From Diphasiastrum complanatum (taxonomy: Eukaryota; Streptophyta; Lycopodiopsida; Lycopodiales; Lycopodiaceae), in contig MU833139.1 in the NCBI GenBank assembly GCA_029204225.1, positions 1 through 60,688 of the forward strand: 60,688 nucleotides of DNA, written 5' to 3'. Positions 1 through 12,389 of this stretch are shown here, in pieces (positions within the stretch are counted from its first letter, which is position 1; every line of letters starts with the position of its first letter). The position numbers were made by a program, and so were the translations under genes. A model generated the notes under the pieces. It made no database searches. It was not told where the DNA came from and was given only the letters and a program-made list of their open reading frames with translations.

Positions 1-21
1 GGAATTGTGTCTGCTGGTAGG

Positions 22-70
22 AGTTTAAATAGTCATGAACTATTTAAACTAGTTTATATAATCATAAACT
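22..70. repeat. Two adjacent short inverted repeats (hairpins)
   Basis: Positions 22-33 and 39-50 are perfect 12-base inverted complements (AGTTTAAATAGT / ACTATTTAAACT) with a 5-base loop. A second, weaker hairpin follows, with AGTTTAT at 51-57 pairing with ATAAACT at 64-70. Such AT-rich hairpins can be the end of a small inverted-repeat transposon, but the window edge prevents finding a partner. Confidence 0.6.
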
Positions 71-390
71 AGCTCTTAACAAATTGGGAGCTCTTTAGGT
101 TTATCGCTCCATAATCTCAAAGTGGCAAAATTGAGTGTTCAAGATTTAACATGATGGGAGCCAAAAGCTTCTGGATCTGGTGAATTGAATCAAGTTTTAT
201 AGGGGGGTAGAGACGTAACCTCAAAGTGAACCATTCCTACAGAAGCCTGAAAAGCTCATTTTTTAGTCCGAAGTTGCATGAAGCAAAAATGAAAACAGAA
301 AATGCAAGGTCTTGGAAAGCAATTACAAAGCAATTTGTGAACTGCATTCATCGCTTAATCAACATAAACATAAACTGGAATGAATACACA

Positions 391-391
<1 letters not shown>

Positions 392-442
<51 letters not shown>
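392..442. repeat. Compound microsatellite (TG)n(GA)n
   Basis: An uninterrupted TG run from 392 to about 421 passes directly into a GA run ending at 442. It lies just beyond the stop codon of the receptor kinase pseudogene, so in its 3' flank. Confidence 0.97.
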
Positions 443-447
<5 letters not shown>

Positions 448-458
448 TTAGAGGCAAA

Positions 459-1637
459 TTAAATCTTATTTTCCACATTTTTTAGGCAACACTTATTTTC
501 TGTAGCCGGCGATTGAACAACAGAGGCCTGTAAAGCGACTTTTTCAATCATCTGAATTACCTGCTTCATGTTGGGACGTTTCCCGGGTATCTCTTGACAA
601 CAACAGCAGGCTACTCTCATGAGCTCCAGCACATCACCCATTGGGCACGCACCTACGATGCTACTATCTATTGCTAAAGAAGCTCGCTCCAGACAAGACA
701 AGCTTTGAATCCATGTAACTAAATGACCCACACCAAATTTTTTGAAATAGCAATCAGTTGGCCTCTTACCTGTTAGAATCTCTAGCACAACTACTCCAAA
801 ACTGTACACATCTCCTCTAGTTGTAGCTATACATGTATGATTGTACTCTGGCGGAATATAGCCGACTGTCCCAGCAACATCAGTGCTTACATGAGATTCT
901 CCATGCATCAACCTTGCCAGCCCAAAATCAGCCACATGAGCCTCAAAATACTCATCCAGCAAAATGTTGCTAACTTTGATATCTCGATGAATAATGGGCG
1001 GAGAGGAACCATAATGGAGGAAGCATATCCCTTGAGCTGCCCCATTTAAGATCTTAAGGCGAGTCGACCAATCCAGGGGCTTCATGTCTTCCTCCCTACA
1101 GTGAAGCCATGTGTCCAGGCTCCCATTCTTCAAATATTTGTATACAAGAATTCGATCATTACCATCAGCAGAGTATCCAAGAAGAGGTACCAGATTTTTA
1201 TGCTTAACTTTGCCTAAAGTTTGCATTTCAGCAAGAAATTCTCTCTCTCCTTGAGTTCCATCTGTGACAAGTTTCTTCACTGCTACCCACGATCCGTCTC
1301 CCAGGACAGCCCTGTAAACCATGCCAAAACCTCCATCACCCACAATATTTGCCTGGCTGTAGTTGTCTGTTGCAAGTGCTAGCTCTTTGGGATTTAGGCT
1401 GATGGGATATAATCCACTGAAAGTTGAAACATAACCTGAGGATTGCTTCTTACAACTGCTTTGACTACAGTGGAACTTTCGGCCCCGCCGAAGAAGTGCA
1501 AAGAAAAATCCCCAAAAGCCGCAAAAACCTATTGTCCCAGCAAGGACAATATAAAGAGGTAAGAGTCTCAAATGATGTTTTTGGGCTGAGCTTGGCTTGA
1601 CGACATTATTGAGCTTGGAGGAGTAAACTGGGAGCAA
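459..1637 (-). CDS. Intact TM plus kinase reading frame of the LRR-RLK pseudogene
   Basis: An uninterrupted 392-codon frame holds a transmembrane helix (about residues 25-49, ending in an RRGRK stop-transfer) and a complete Ser/Thr kinase domain (about 95-370). Visible parts are the Gly-rich loop GDGGFGMV at 100-107, VAVKK with Lys121, the helix-C Glu137, HRDIK with catalytic Asp219, Asn224, DFG at 237-239 and GYIPPEY in the activation segment. The HRD arginine makes it an RD kinase. The frame opens at a TTG, and the first in-frame ATG lies inside the kinase domain, so as it stands it is unlikely to be translated alone from its own start. It belongs to the broken receptor above. The contrast between 1.18 kb with no break and a shredded ectodomain is notable. 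Confidence 0.85.
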   Translation of the reverse strand: MLPVYSSKLNNVVKPSSAQKHHLRLLPLYIVLAGTIGFCGFWGFFFALLRRGRKFHCSQSSCKKQSSGYVSTFSGLYPISLNPKELALATDNYSQANIVGDGGFGMVYRAVLGDGSWVAVKKLVTDGTQGEREFLAEMQTLGKVKHKNLVPLLGYSADGNDRILVYKYLKNGSLDTWLHCREEDMKPLDWSTRLKILNGAAQGICFLHYGSSPPIIHRDIKVSNILLDEYFEAHVADFGLARLMHGESHVSTDVAGTVGYIPPEYNHTCIATTRGDVYSFGVVVLEILTGKRPTDCYFKKFGVGHLVTWIQSLSCLERASLAIDSSIVGACPMGDVLELMRVACCCCQEIPGKRPNMKQVIQMIEKVALQASVVQSPATENKCCLKNVENKI

Positions 1638-3895
1638 GGTTCAAGCGGTAAGCCACATAATTGGTCATTTCCTAAAAATGACATTTTATTAAAAGTGCTG
1701 AGCTGACCTGAATTGGGAATTTCTCCAGCAAGAAAATTATATGACAGATTCAGTTTGAAAGGAAACTAAGTTTTGTAAGCTCTACAGGAATAGGCCCAAT
1801 CAAAGTGTTGTTGGATAAATCAAGATTCAAAAGGCCAGATGCATTGCCTAAAGATATGGGAATTTTACCACTAAGGCCTGTTCATACTTAGGGTCCAGAA
1901 CTTGCAAGTTTTTTCAAATCACCCAAGCTAGCTGGAACTGCCACCTGTAAGCCTGGTAGAGAGAAAAATCTAATGTTGTTGGAAGAGCCAAAGCCGTGTA
2001 CCTCAGACCCTCAGCTGTGTAAACTATTGACAGAGGGCCCCACTTATCTGGAAACTTGGACTCACCTTCACTAGCCGTGAGATTGCTCCAATCAGATGGC
2101 AAGGGTCCCAGTGAACTTATTGTACGAAAGATCAAATGCTCGTAGGTATGAGTAGTTCCCAACCCAGTAAGGAATCAAACCATCAAGTTGATTGTGAGAA
2201 GAAAAAGGAACTGAATTGATGAGAAGGCCAGCCCAGATGTCAGGTACAGGACCAATCAAGTTGTTTGAACCTACATCCCGTCCAATCAAGCTTTGAATTT
2301 GACAAAGAGAAGAAGGGATGGTTCCTTTCCAGATTATTATTGGCAAGCGAAAGCATAAGTAAGTTTGTCAAGCCTCCCAATTCAACACGGAAAGGCCCAC
2401 TGAAGGAATTTTCCTCAAGCCACAGAACCTTGAGCTTGGTGCAGTTTGAAATGCTTGCAGAATAGCTCCCAGAAAGTTGATTCCCGGCGAGGGACTAGCG
2501 ACAGCAGATTAGAAAGTAAATAGATTCCTTCGGGATTGATCCAGTCAAATTATTATGGTCAAGCCAGAGCTCCGCAAGCTGTGAACAGTTTCCTAGAGAT
2601 CCAGGTATAGGACCATTAAACTGGTTATTGTGAAGCACCAAACTTTTGAGACTTGGAAGATGACCAAATTCCATAGGAGAGCAACCCACTCAAGTGATTG
2701 TTAGCAAGGTAAATCTCCCTCCAATAGAGGAAATCCAGAGAAATTAAGGTCAAGGACTTCCAGAAAGACTGTTAACCCTAGGCTTAGTACTTTCAGCTGT
2801 GATAGACTCGCAAAGCTTGGGGGTATAGTACCGGTTAAACTATTGGCTGCAATCTTGAGGCACACTAAGCTTCTTGAGCAGTTCCCAAGTGCCGAAGGCA
2901 ACTTCCCTACCAGATAATTTGAGCATAAATCAAGCGATGTGAGATTGCTAAGTCGCCCAATCGCTCAGGAATTGGCCCAGTAAAGTTGTTTTTGGCTAAA
3001 TTTGAGCACCCTTTATGGATCTCAAATCCAAAGAGACTCATTGTTAGATTGCCCTCCAACTGATTGTAGCTCAGGTCCCAGGATTTCTAGTCTTTGAAGC
3101 TGCCCAATCCCTGTGGGTATTTTTCCAGTCAACCCAATTGTGTGATGCATCTCAACGTTTGTAGAGCATGAAGCTCCCCTAACTCAAAAGGCAGATTACC
3201 AGAGAGATTGTTGGAGCTTAAATCAAGCGTCTCCAACCTGAAAAATCTCGGGACTGACTGATAGATATATTGCCTGTAAATTATTGTTTGAGAGATCCAG
3301 GATACTTAGCTGCATCCTCAAGATAGCTGTAGGAATTTCCCCACGAAAATGGTTGTGGCTAAGATTCAGCACTCTGAGATTGGAAAAGCTTGTTAGTCAA
3401 GAGGAGAGAGATCCTGTCATCATGTTATGGCTTAAATCTAGCTCAGTAAGATCCTTTGAGCAGGAGACCATGTCGATACTACCATTGAAATAGTTCTTAG
3501 AGAGGTTAAGGACGGTGAGCTGACGGAGTTCCTGCCATAGAGGAAAGATCTCTCCCTGCAGGCCAAGACCAGCAAGCTCCAGCTTCGCCACTGAAAGCTG
3601 CTGTCCCCATGTCACACCCTTCCATGAACTCAGATTCGCACTCCCCCAGCTTTGCAACAGGGGATCTCCTCCCCCGAAAAGCTGATTCTTGAATAACAGC
3701 AGGACCTCACTGTCATTCTTACCACTTATCACTGACCTAATCTGGCACTTCTCTGAAACTGGAGATAATGCTGAGCTTAAAATCTGATCCAAGAGTTGTC
3801 TTGGAGGTTTCTGAAGATGATATTACAGCCAATAGATGTAGAAAGAAGAACACCTTTGATGATGCGAAAAGGGGCAAAGAAAAACCATGCGGCAT
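459..3895 (-). pseudogene. EMS1/EXS-like LRR receptor-like kinase, ectodomain broken
   Basis: This is a plasma-membrane receptor kinase locus of the plant LRR-RLK family, closest in my recognition to EMS1/EXS. The likely ATG is at 3895-3893 and opens a hydrophobic signal peptide (about 25 residues, core VFFFLHLLAV). That frame stops after about 50 codons and continues in a second frame from about 3792 with an LRR N-terminal cap and the first repeats. From about 3400 to 1640 LRR units (LxxLxLxxNxLxGxIP) are plain but scattered over all three minus frames, with shifts roughly every 60-250 bases. A membrane-proximal segment with LCGLPLEPC (an LRR C-terminal cap) sits just above 1640 in a different frame from the kinase. 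The N-terminal cap motif reads SWKGVTW, where a Cys usually ends it. The ectodomain is about 700 codons, slightly short for EMS1. No intron is evident. A true pseudogene is most likely, though assembly indels could give the same look. Confidence 0.85.
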
Positions 3896-6800
3896 TGCAG
3901 CAACTCCAAACCAAAGCTGTAACCTCTCAGGTACAATTAGTCAGAGCATCTGCAGGAACCCTGAAGGATCGAAGGAGCTAACAAGCATTCTGATCCTGTT
4001 CTGGATGAATGCCAACCACTCTCCTGGACCACTCACTCCAAGCCCTTTTCTTTATGGTCTGCTGCTTGCTGAGCTTGAGCTTTCAGTGGATCAAGGCAGA
4101 AAAGTAACCAAATTTCATCTCTTTTTCAATCACTCACACAAAGCTCACACCACAAGCAACCACCTCACATCAATACTCTTTCAATCTCTGGGTGCAAGCA
4201 GCACCCATTCTTTTTCTGCTCATGCCCCACAAGAAGCTCCCTTTCATCGTCAAACAACCACCTGCATCCACACCCTCCCTTGCTGCCCAGAACCTTCCAC
4301 CCAAAACCTCAAAACCAGAACCCATCCAGCACACCCTCCCAGCTGCCTCATCCCCACCTCAAATTTCCACCCTTGGCAAGCCGATCCAAAATGCACGAAA
4401 GGTGAAGCAGCACGAAACTTGAAACGCTAAAGGCCAAGAAGCTGTCTTGCAAGAAGAAGAAGAAGAATGGGGGGATAATTGGTAGGTGGGAGGAAAACGA
4501 CAAAGAATACCACCCACCAAGTTGACCAGTTTTGGAAGGAGGGGCCCACCAAACTGGCAGTCTGTGACCCCTTGACTCCATCCCCTCGTGAAGTAACGGT
4601 ATTGCCATCAATGAGCTGTAGGTGCCATGGTCCATTGCTCATCAAAAACGCATAAAATATACTAGGGCAAGGCATATTGATGAAATTGATATTTTATTGA
4701 TCATTGTTTAGAGTGTGTAGGTTTTTTGTTGTAAAGGTGGAGTTGAGTCCTTAGAGCTTGTAGGGTTTTTGTTATGCAATGAGGAGTTGAGTCGGTAATT
4801 TGAACTCACTCGCCAAGTAGGTTTCGTTATACGTAAAAACTTTCGAGTTGTACGATGAATCACAATCAATACCCGTAAAAGACCAAGATATTCTTGTGAG
4901 CCTAGGCCCATTGTTAACATTTGCATTGGTTTGATTAGTTTTAAAGCTTTTAGGCTTTATATGTTGTTAAAATAGCCCGGTAGTTTTATATATTATTTTA
5001 GATTTATGTTACTTTAAATTGTAGCACTTCTATTGAAGTGTTGTAGGTATGCTAGAGAGTTCAATTGAAAAGCACATGTGACAACTGTGCTCAAGCTTTG
5101 AGGTATATGCCCCCTCAAAGCTTAAATCTTGAAGTATGTCTTGTTAGCCAAAGGTCTTTTATACTCATGGTAAAGATACTCGTGCTCACCCTTTTTTGTT
5201 AGCATCCAAGTTTTTAGTAAATTATAGTGATGGGTGTACCTACTTAGTACTGATTCACCTAATGGTTAGGAAGTAGGCTCTCTAGTATGCTACTAGTGCC
5301 AACTAACTCATCTAATGGCTACACTTAGGCTACTCTATTACGTAGACTAAAGGAGAATGAGGGTGGAAATTTGTTATAACTTGGCTAGTGTGCTGTTGCA
5401 ATCTGGCCATCATATAAAGATGGTAAATGCTTCAAGCAGCACTATCTCCCAAGCACCATCAAGTGTCCTTGCATGCATTGCCTTCGCTCCACAACCTCCA
5501 CCACCATGGCACTTGAGGTTGCATCCAACTAAGGCTTTGATATTTTCACTTTGAGTGCTTTAGTTTGGGGCTAGAGCTTTGGAGATTGAGAAATTGTTTG
5601 TATGCCATCTTTTTTTGTGCGTGTGAGCCAGGAACTTCAGCAAGGTTGTGGAAGCTTGTCATCTCTTGTCCTTAAGTGATAGAGGGAGTGAGCCATCCCC
5701 TACTCTCTTAAGCATTTAGGCTTATTTCTTGAGATCCATAATAGATTGTTAAGATAACTTATAATGTCAACAAATTTAGTTATAATAAGGTCGGTGCTAC
5801 ATTGAACCCTCTATATATGTTAACCCTAGTTATTAATTAATTTTTGGCTACTCCCAAGGATTTTACATAGTAAAACTGTTATTTGTTAACAAAATTTACT
5901 CCCGCCTTCAAGAAATTGACCTAGTTAAATGTTATTTTACAGATAGGGGAGGGCTATGTCCAACAATTTGGGTTTTTAGGGCACATTTCTTTTAGGGCAT
6001 TTTGCTAGCCCAGGCCCCAGCCATCAGTTGCAAGATGTGCAAATCTCCTTCATTCCCTTTCAGCGCACTAAGCGTTCCATCCCAGGTTATTCCATTTTGT
6101 GTTTTGCTAGCCCAGCCCCCAGCCATCGCGTTAAAGAGTCAGCTTGATTTCAACAACTGCCATTTCGTTTAAAGCTCACATTTTTGTTTGATTCCCTCCA
6201 TAAATGTTTGCATTATTTATTTGATTCCCTGGATATGTGTTCCCTTGAAATATGTTAATTTTTTTTTTCCACCCTGCTTATCTGTTATAGTGTTAACCCT
6301 CTATATTAGTTAACTTTTTATTAATTTTGAGGCCTAACATTCATCAAGGGTGCAATGTAGTTCAAACTTCAATGCCAAGGTCCACCAACATCCAACATCT
6401 TGGTCCTCGCTTGCAATTTTTTTTGTCTTGCCCTCTCAAGGTTATCTCTAGGGTGAGTACTCGTGTCACAATATGGTGTTTGCCCAAGCCAACTTGTCAC
6501 CTTTGACATGTAGTACATAGGTGGTCACCCCTTCCACATCAATGCTTGTAGAATAAGCCAACCTTATAGAAACCTACAACACCTAACAGAAAGTGGTAGA
6601 ATAAAGCCTATGGATGTTAAAATTATTCCTAAAACTAGTTGAATCTATATTGAAAAAAGCCCTTTAAAGTATAAAATCAAAAGGTAAATGCTAATTTCAA
6701 CAATTGGCATATAAAACTATCAATTTTTCTCAAGCATTGTTCCACATGCAAGGAATCTACATTTGTGATTGGACGCTCCAACATCTGTGTGTCAACTATA

Positions 6801-8068
6801 GCACGTGCAAGTGGCTAGGAAACATCAACCTTATTAGGAACTCAATGTTTGATGACAAACTCATTTCTAGAAGCCTATTGACAACACTTGTCTACTTAAG
6901 ATCGAATCGAGTTTATTGATTCACTCTTTTTCTCAAAAGCAACGTGCATTTCTTGGTGTGGGAACCCAGCCACACATGAGTGGTATCCCAAAAAAAACAG
7001 CAACTTGCACAACAGAAAACATTTTTTCATGCAATTTGGGTAAGGTTAACTTAGCAAAATCAACCTTTTTATGCCAAAGAGTGACCTATGAAGAATGTTC
7101 TTGATAGCTTAGTCACAATCCTTGTCCCTTGGACTGAATTCACTCACTCCCTTGATAAGCAACAATTTGCAAGACATGTAGCAATTCTCCTTATAATGTG
7201 AATTAGGCTCATTTAGTGGAACTGTCTCCCCCATGTCAATAAGCAATTTGCAAAGTTTATAACATTCATTGTGATGAGCTAGACAACTACAATAAGTAGT
7301 TAACATATGCATCATTGCTCCCGCGAGTGGGTATTTAGTTGGCTACCCTTGTAGTTGTCAACATCTTGACAATTACCATCGATAATCGTGCTTTCTCATA
7401 AACCATTGATGATATTGTTGCTTTGTAGTTGGGCATGTTGGAGCGACTTTGTCTACAAAATATAACAATTGTTAGAGTATATAAAACTCACCCTTCCAAC
7501 TGGGTTAGGTTGAATCATCATATATATCCTTGGTTCTTTCTTGAAAGCCTACAAGTTGCTTGCATGATACATAAAATTCATTGTGATAGAAAATTGTGAG
7601 ATGAGATGGGAGATGTCTTGGTTGCTAGAATGCAAGAGATCTCAACAAGGACACTGGTGGCCCATTCACACAAATATAAATTTTTTTTTAACCTGACAAG
7701 TACAATGCAAAAAATCCTAGAAATGATGTGATGCTTCTATTGAACTAAGCATGTTACCTCAAGAAAAAAATTCTCATCTCTCCATACAATGGCGCTCTAC
7801 CATCTCTAATATAACTTGTCCAAACTTTTGTCATTCTTGTCTAGCAACATTCTACCCTATCCTATTCTATCCAATCACATATTGGGCTTGCTTTTATCAA
7901 CATGCAATCTTTTGTCACTACTCTAATTGTCACTTTGCACTTTTGCCCTAGCTTTATCTATTGTTCTATAGGGAAAAGTAGAGACTGCTACCAATGAGCG
8001 ATCATTTCTAGTAGAAATCATCTTAGGTCTAGTAAAACAATAGCAAACAATCGCCATAGTCGTAATAC

Positions 8069-8071
<3 letters not shown>
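3896..8071. other. Intergenic DNA with no recognised gene
   Basis: This is the 5' flank of the receptor kinase followed by AT-rich sequence. Open frames here are short, low in complexity or proline/serine-rich, and match no family I know. Two imperfect copies of a TTTGCTAGCCCAG-type block lie about 100 bases apart near 5997-6031 and 6109-6140, and a TTAACCCTCTATAT block recurs near 5805 and 6293. Confidence 0.6.

Positions 8072-8153
<82 letters not shown>
8072..8153. repeat. (GA)41 microsatellite
   Basis: An 82-base uninterrupted AG/GA dinucleotide run. It lies about 115 bases before the putative LTR that starts near 8269. Confidence 0.98.
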
Positions 8154-8156
<3 letters not shown>

Positions 8157-8268
8157 CATCCATGTCCAATATGTGGGATTTGAAATAATTCCTGACATGG
8201 ATAGCCGATCACTCCAGTGTATGTGGTTATTAGTTATGCCTCGTCATTCCGGACTTTCGGAATGTGAT

Positions 8269-9065
8269 GGTGTTGGGGGTACTCCCACCACTCTGTAAAT
8301 AGTTGCGAGGGTCGTGGCATCTTGTGTGCGTAAGCCCATGGCCCAATGAGCAGTTGTAAATAAATAACTTTGGACATAAACTTGACTTTGGGCCATGTAA
8401 TTTAAAATAATATTAGAAGGCCAAAGTCAAGCTTAAACTTAAGTTCCTAAGTTTGGTTAATTAGTCAAAGTCAATTGGTGGTAGGTGAAGTGTGTTTCTC
8501 TCTCCACCATTGATTAGTTTGTGTTTTTGATTAAGGGTGTGAATTTCGATCTCACCTTCCTTAGAATAGCCAATAGGAGAAAGGGGCAAGGGCCTTCCCC
8601 ATCCATAAGAAGGCACCATTTGTATCATATTTTCATGTTTAATAGAGAGGAGGAGACTCTCGTAATTTGAGAGCTCAAGCATCCTCATTTGCTAATCGAT
8701 CTTGTCTATGCTCTTGTTATGTTTTGCTTGTTGTTTCTAGTTTCCATGTTTTTGCTTTGTGATAGTTAAGTTTTTTCCATAAGCAATGACATTGAGCATT
8801 TGAGCTACCCTCCATCTCAACTCTCCATCTCCATCCTCTTCTCTATCACTCTCTCTCTCTCTCTTTCTCTATTCACCCTCTATCAAGATGAATGCACGTG
8901 GTTAGAGTTAAGGGAAGTAGTGTGGATTGGAGTTAGTGAAAGTAGTGTTAAAAGGGAGTAGAGTAGGGAAAAGAGCATAATACACCTAAATTTAGCAACT
9001 TGATATAGTTAGGCACCTATCTAGTGTTCTAATCCTCTTTGAAAGGCGGAACTACACACCCTACA
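8269..9065 (+). repeat. Putative 5' LTR of a Ty3/gypsy element
   Basis: The start is proposed at TGTTGGGGGTACTCC near 8269 and the end at ...CTACA at 9065, just before a tRNA-Asp type primer site. The end is well anchored by that site. The start rests only on the TG...CA rule and LTR-like layout. No 3' partner is in the window because the element is cut off near 13.2 kb. Confidence 0.55.
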
Positions 9066-9066
9066 G

Positions 9067-9082
9067 TGGCGTCGTTGCCGGA
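9067..9082 (+). other. Primer binding site, tRNA-Asp type (gypsy)
   Basis: TGGCGTCGTTGCCGGA differs by one base (T for C at the sixth position) from the first 15 bases of the complement of the plant tRNA-Asp 3' end, used for priming by many plant gypsy elements. It starts two bases after the proposed LTR end. Confidence 0.75.
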
Positions 9083-10345
9083 TATAAGTATCAGTAACAA
9101 GTTTAGTTGGATTTTTAGTTGTTTTTATTTTTTTAGAGTGTTTTTTACGTGGATTTTGGGTAGAGTTAGCTTGTTTTTTGTATTTTCTTGTGCTTGGACT
9201 ATTCACAGCTAGCGGAGGAGGTGTGAGAGGGTAGTGGAGATTCAAACAGCCTCTAAGGGCTTGACATCCAGCCAAAAACCTTGAAAACCCATAAAAACAT
9301 TCAAATTTGTATTCTGGAGGGAAAAGAGAGAAAAAATTCATCAGATTTTGTTTATTCAAAATCCAATGGGAACCAACCCTTGCATGACTGACAACAGCTC
9401 CAAGGTACTTTCCTAGACCTGCATAGAAGCCTACGAGAGTTACTTCCAATCAGATCTTGAAAAATCAGAGAAAAGCCATAAAAATTTCAAAAAGCCCTTG
9501 TAAAAATCAAAAAAAAATTCAAAACAGTGAACCAACCTTCGCAGAGCCCTCTGGAGCTCCATCTCAATAAGACAAGGACACAGAAAAGGCTGTGAAGATT
9601 CATTCCCAAAGAAAGTGCCCTTGCAAAGGTTCCCAAGGGAAAAAAAAAAGGCGAGAAATGAGTTGAGAACCCTCGTAGACATCAGATTGGAGTTCTATTG
9701 GCAGGTAACCTTCGCAAAGAATTCTAGAGTTCCATCTCAGTGAGCAAGGACACAGAAGAGTCTGCGAGAGTTAGTTTGATTCTAGTGAGCCAAAAAATAA
9801 ATCTAAGTGCTGAGAAATCAACAAAATCAGAAGATCCAAAAAATCCTTCCACAACTAACCTTTGCAGACCATCCTATTGGCTTCAAAATGTCATTTTACA
9901 TTAATGATGAAGTTTGCGAGAGTTAGTACAAAGTATTGGTAAATATCAGAGCAAAAAGGTGTTCGTGAACTGTCACATATAGTGAAATTTTCATTTTCTA
10001 CGAGAGTTAACCTTCGCAAACTTTTTCAGAGCTAGATCCACACTAGATACAGCTCCAGTAAACCCTACAAGAGTTACTTCCCAGTAGTTTTTGAAAAATC
10101 AAGAGAACCTTCGCATAGCCAACTCTCACATGAGTAACCTTCACAGACTAGATCAATAGTTAGAACTATACCAGATCCAACTATTGTGAAAATCTCAGGC
10201 CAATCGGAGCAAGGATCAAAAAGTTATCAAGAAAAAACCATTGTAAGAGGCCTAAAATCACACTATCGGCCAATTAAGATCTCTTAAGATCTAGATTGAA
10301 TTCCATTGTACCAGCAAGATCCAACATCCTTGGACTCTACGCCGA
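9083..10345 (+). other. Gypsy 5' leader with degenerate internal repeats
   Basis: Untranslated leader between primer site and gag. It holds many variants of two short words: AACCTTCGCA (for example near 9535, 9706, 10012, 10108, 10135) and GCGAGAGTTA (near 9432, 9765, 9913, 10000, 10068). A longer duplication of about 75 bases (near 9530-9605 and 9703-9776) contains both. Open frames on the minus strand here are by-products. Confidence 0.6.
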
Positions 10346-11750
10346 ATGAATCTAAGATCTAGACGATCAATCGCGAGAAGAACAACGAATCAAGCACCAA
10401 ACCTTCCCAGAGTTGCAGTTGCGCGAATTGAGGCAGAACCTAAACCAGCACCAATGGATCCTATGGGTCAACTTGTGCCTGTCGCACCATTGCAAGTAGT
10501 CCAGAGGATATATGGAAATACCTAAAAATGATAAATCATCAGATCCTATCAGATTCCTCCACATCTACGAGCAAGCATGCAAAATTATGGCAAACAAACG
10601 TCGGCAGAGAAATTGATTATATTCCTGATGTCTCTAGTAGCAGTAGCACAAGATTGGTTCTTCAACCTATCGGAAGAAGAAAAAACCACTTGGGAAGCGC
10701 TTAAAGCGCTCTCATCACGCGCTTTAAACCAAGAAAGTTCTTGGAAGATCCGTTTCTCATGTTGAACAAAGTGAAGACGGGAAAAAGAGAAGCGTCAGGG
10801 ACTATAGAAAACATGTCAAACACTTAAGATCCGAATGCAATGTAGCCCTAATTCCCGATCATGCAGTTATTATGTGGTTTCTCGCAGGGTTGCCACGTAG
10901 CATTAGAAGAGAACTTAAAAGACGACAATAGTATGCTACATTGCAGGAAGCAATGAAAGATGCCATCAATGAAGAAGATGAGGATTCAGAAGATGAATCA
11001 TATCCGACCACTCATAATCCAACTCCTTCGGTAGCATCATCATCCAACGCATCCAACCTATCCACAGAACTGTTGATAGAGCAAATGACGAAGTTACACA
11101 AGCAACAGATGGAACAACTGATGGTGTAGTTTGATCAGAAACTGAAGGACTTGCAGGGAGCTGTAGCACCAATTCCAAATCCACTGGAACAGAACTAGCT
11201 GTAGTACCCTCGTCGAGAAAATGTATGGTGCTCAGTTTTCACTCATAACCATACAACCAATGAGTGTCCGGTGTTAAAGCAAAACCTGAGATTGACATAG
11301 AGATTTTGCCATCTGTGCAACACATCATTGCACGAGACAACATTTTGCCCATTTAACCCCCGGATCAGAAGAGGAATCCCTATCAGATCTCTTATCCTTA
11401 TCATCAAGGGGCACCCAATGCGGCACCGAGATATGGCATGCCGAACAATTAGTAGCGCATGACCTTATGTGCACCACCAGGGCCAGCTAACAACCAAGTG
11501 GCTCATGTGAATTTAGCAGCGACGGAACATGAACCACCAACATCACCTCAACCTGAGCAGCAGCAATGGTACGGTCCGGAAGAGATATTTGTAGATCCAG
11601 CCAGTAACGAATATTATGCGACCTATGCGGCTCAGTCTCAGCGTCAATGTGGTAAAAATTACGGATACGGCGAAGGCCATCAAATTGCAGAATGTCCTTA
11701 TAAGGGACAATATACGGCCTTCTATCGAGAATGAGGATACGGACACTGCT
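10346..11750 (+). pseudogene. gag: Ty3/gypsy gag, decayed
   Basis: Gag builds the intracellular virus-like particle of LTR retrotransposons. An ATG at 10346 opens about 58 basic codons before a frame break. The core continues in other frames with a retrotransposon-gag signature (AQDWFFNLSEEEKTTWEAL near 10650) and VRDYRKHVKHLRSECN plus MWFLAGLP near 10800-10890. An acidic/Ser-rich linker follows at 10941-11129. A first zinc-knuckle-like segment (CSVFTHNHTTNEC) is near 11231 and a second Cys/His cluster near 11647-11745. At least four frameshifts or stops are present. Order LTR, primer site, leader, gag, protease fits one element in the plus direction. Confidence 0.8.
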
Positions 11751-12389
11751 TTAAAAATTTTCCATTAAAACCTGGAACAAGTGCACCATTAAATTTAATC
11801 TCAGTATACCCTGTAGCAGTTCTAGGAAGGATGCCACCAGAAAAAAAAAATACCTTCATGCCCCAGTGCTAGCAGTCACGTGAGCGCAAAAGCAGAAGGG
11901 AGTGGCTCCCTCACCACCCCCATCGGTATCAAATGATCAACCCTCAACTGCAGGACCATATCCGAATGTGAGAGAAGAAGGAAGACATTATCACAAGATA
12001 CGTCACTGGGTGTAGAAAGCGCAAGCGGAGGAAAGGGCACAAGCAAGAGACATACCTGCAGAACATCTTGTTGCTGAAGAACCAATATCGCAAATGGGCT
12101 TGCCATTGTGAACTGATCAGAATGATCAATTGCATCATCATGAATCACCTTTCCACATAGTGGAGCCCGAGGATCCGCATACTGAGATACTCACAAGTTT
12201 TCTAGCAAGCCGTGTTAACTTATCGCTTGGAGACACAGATTGCACCGCAAGCCAAGAGCCTCCTGGCTGAATGGGCCAAAGCGGAAGTGGAACCAGTAAC
12301 ACATTATGAAGGAACGAGCAACGTCCTCCACATTGGGGCAGCGTAAGAAAGCAAAAATAACAATATCACCCTACCAATCAAGCACAAGA

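Noticed and set aside
226-462. A small plus-strand frame ending in a Cys-Val and Arg-Glu run
   Set aside because: The runs are translated microsatellite. No coding support.
3768-4430. A 220-codon plus-strand open frame
   Set aside because: It lies antisense to the signal peptide region and 5' flank of the receptor kinase, has Pro/Ser/Thr/His-rich composition and no domain. Chance frame.
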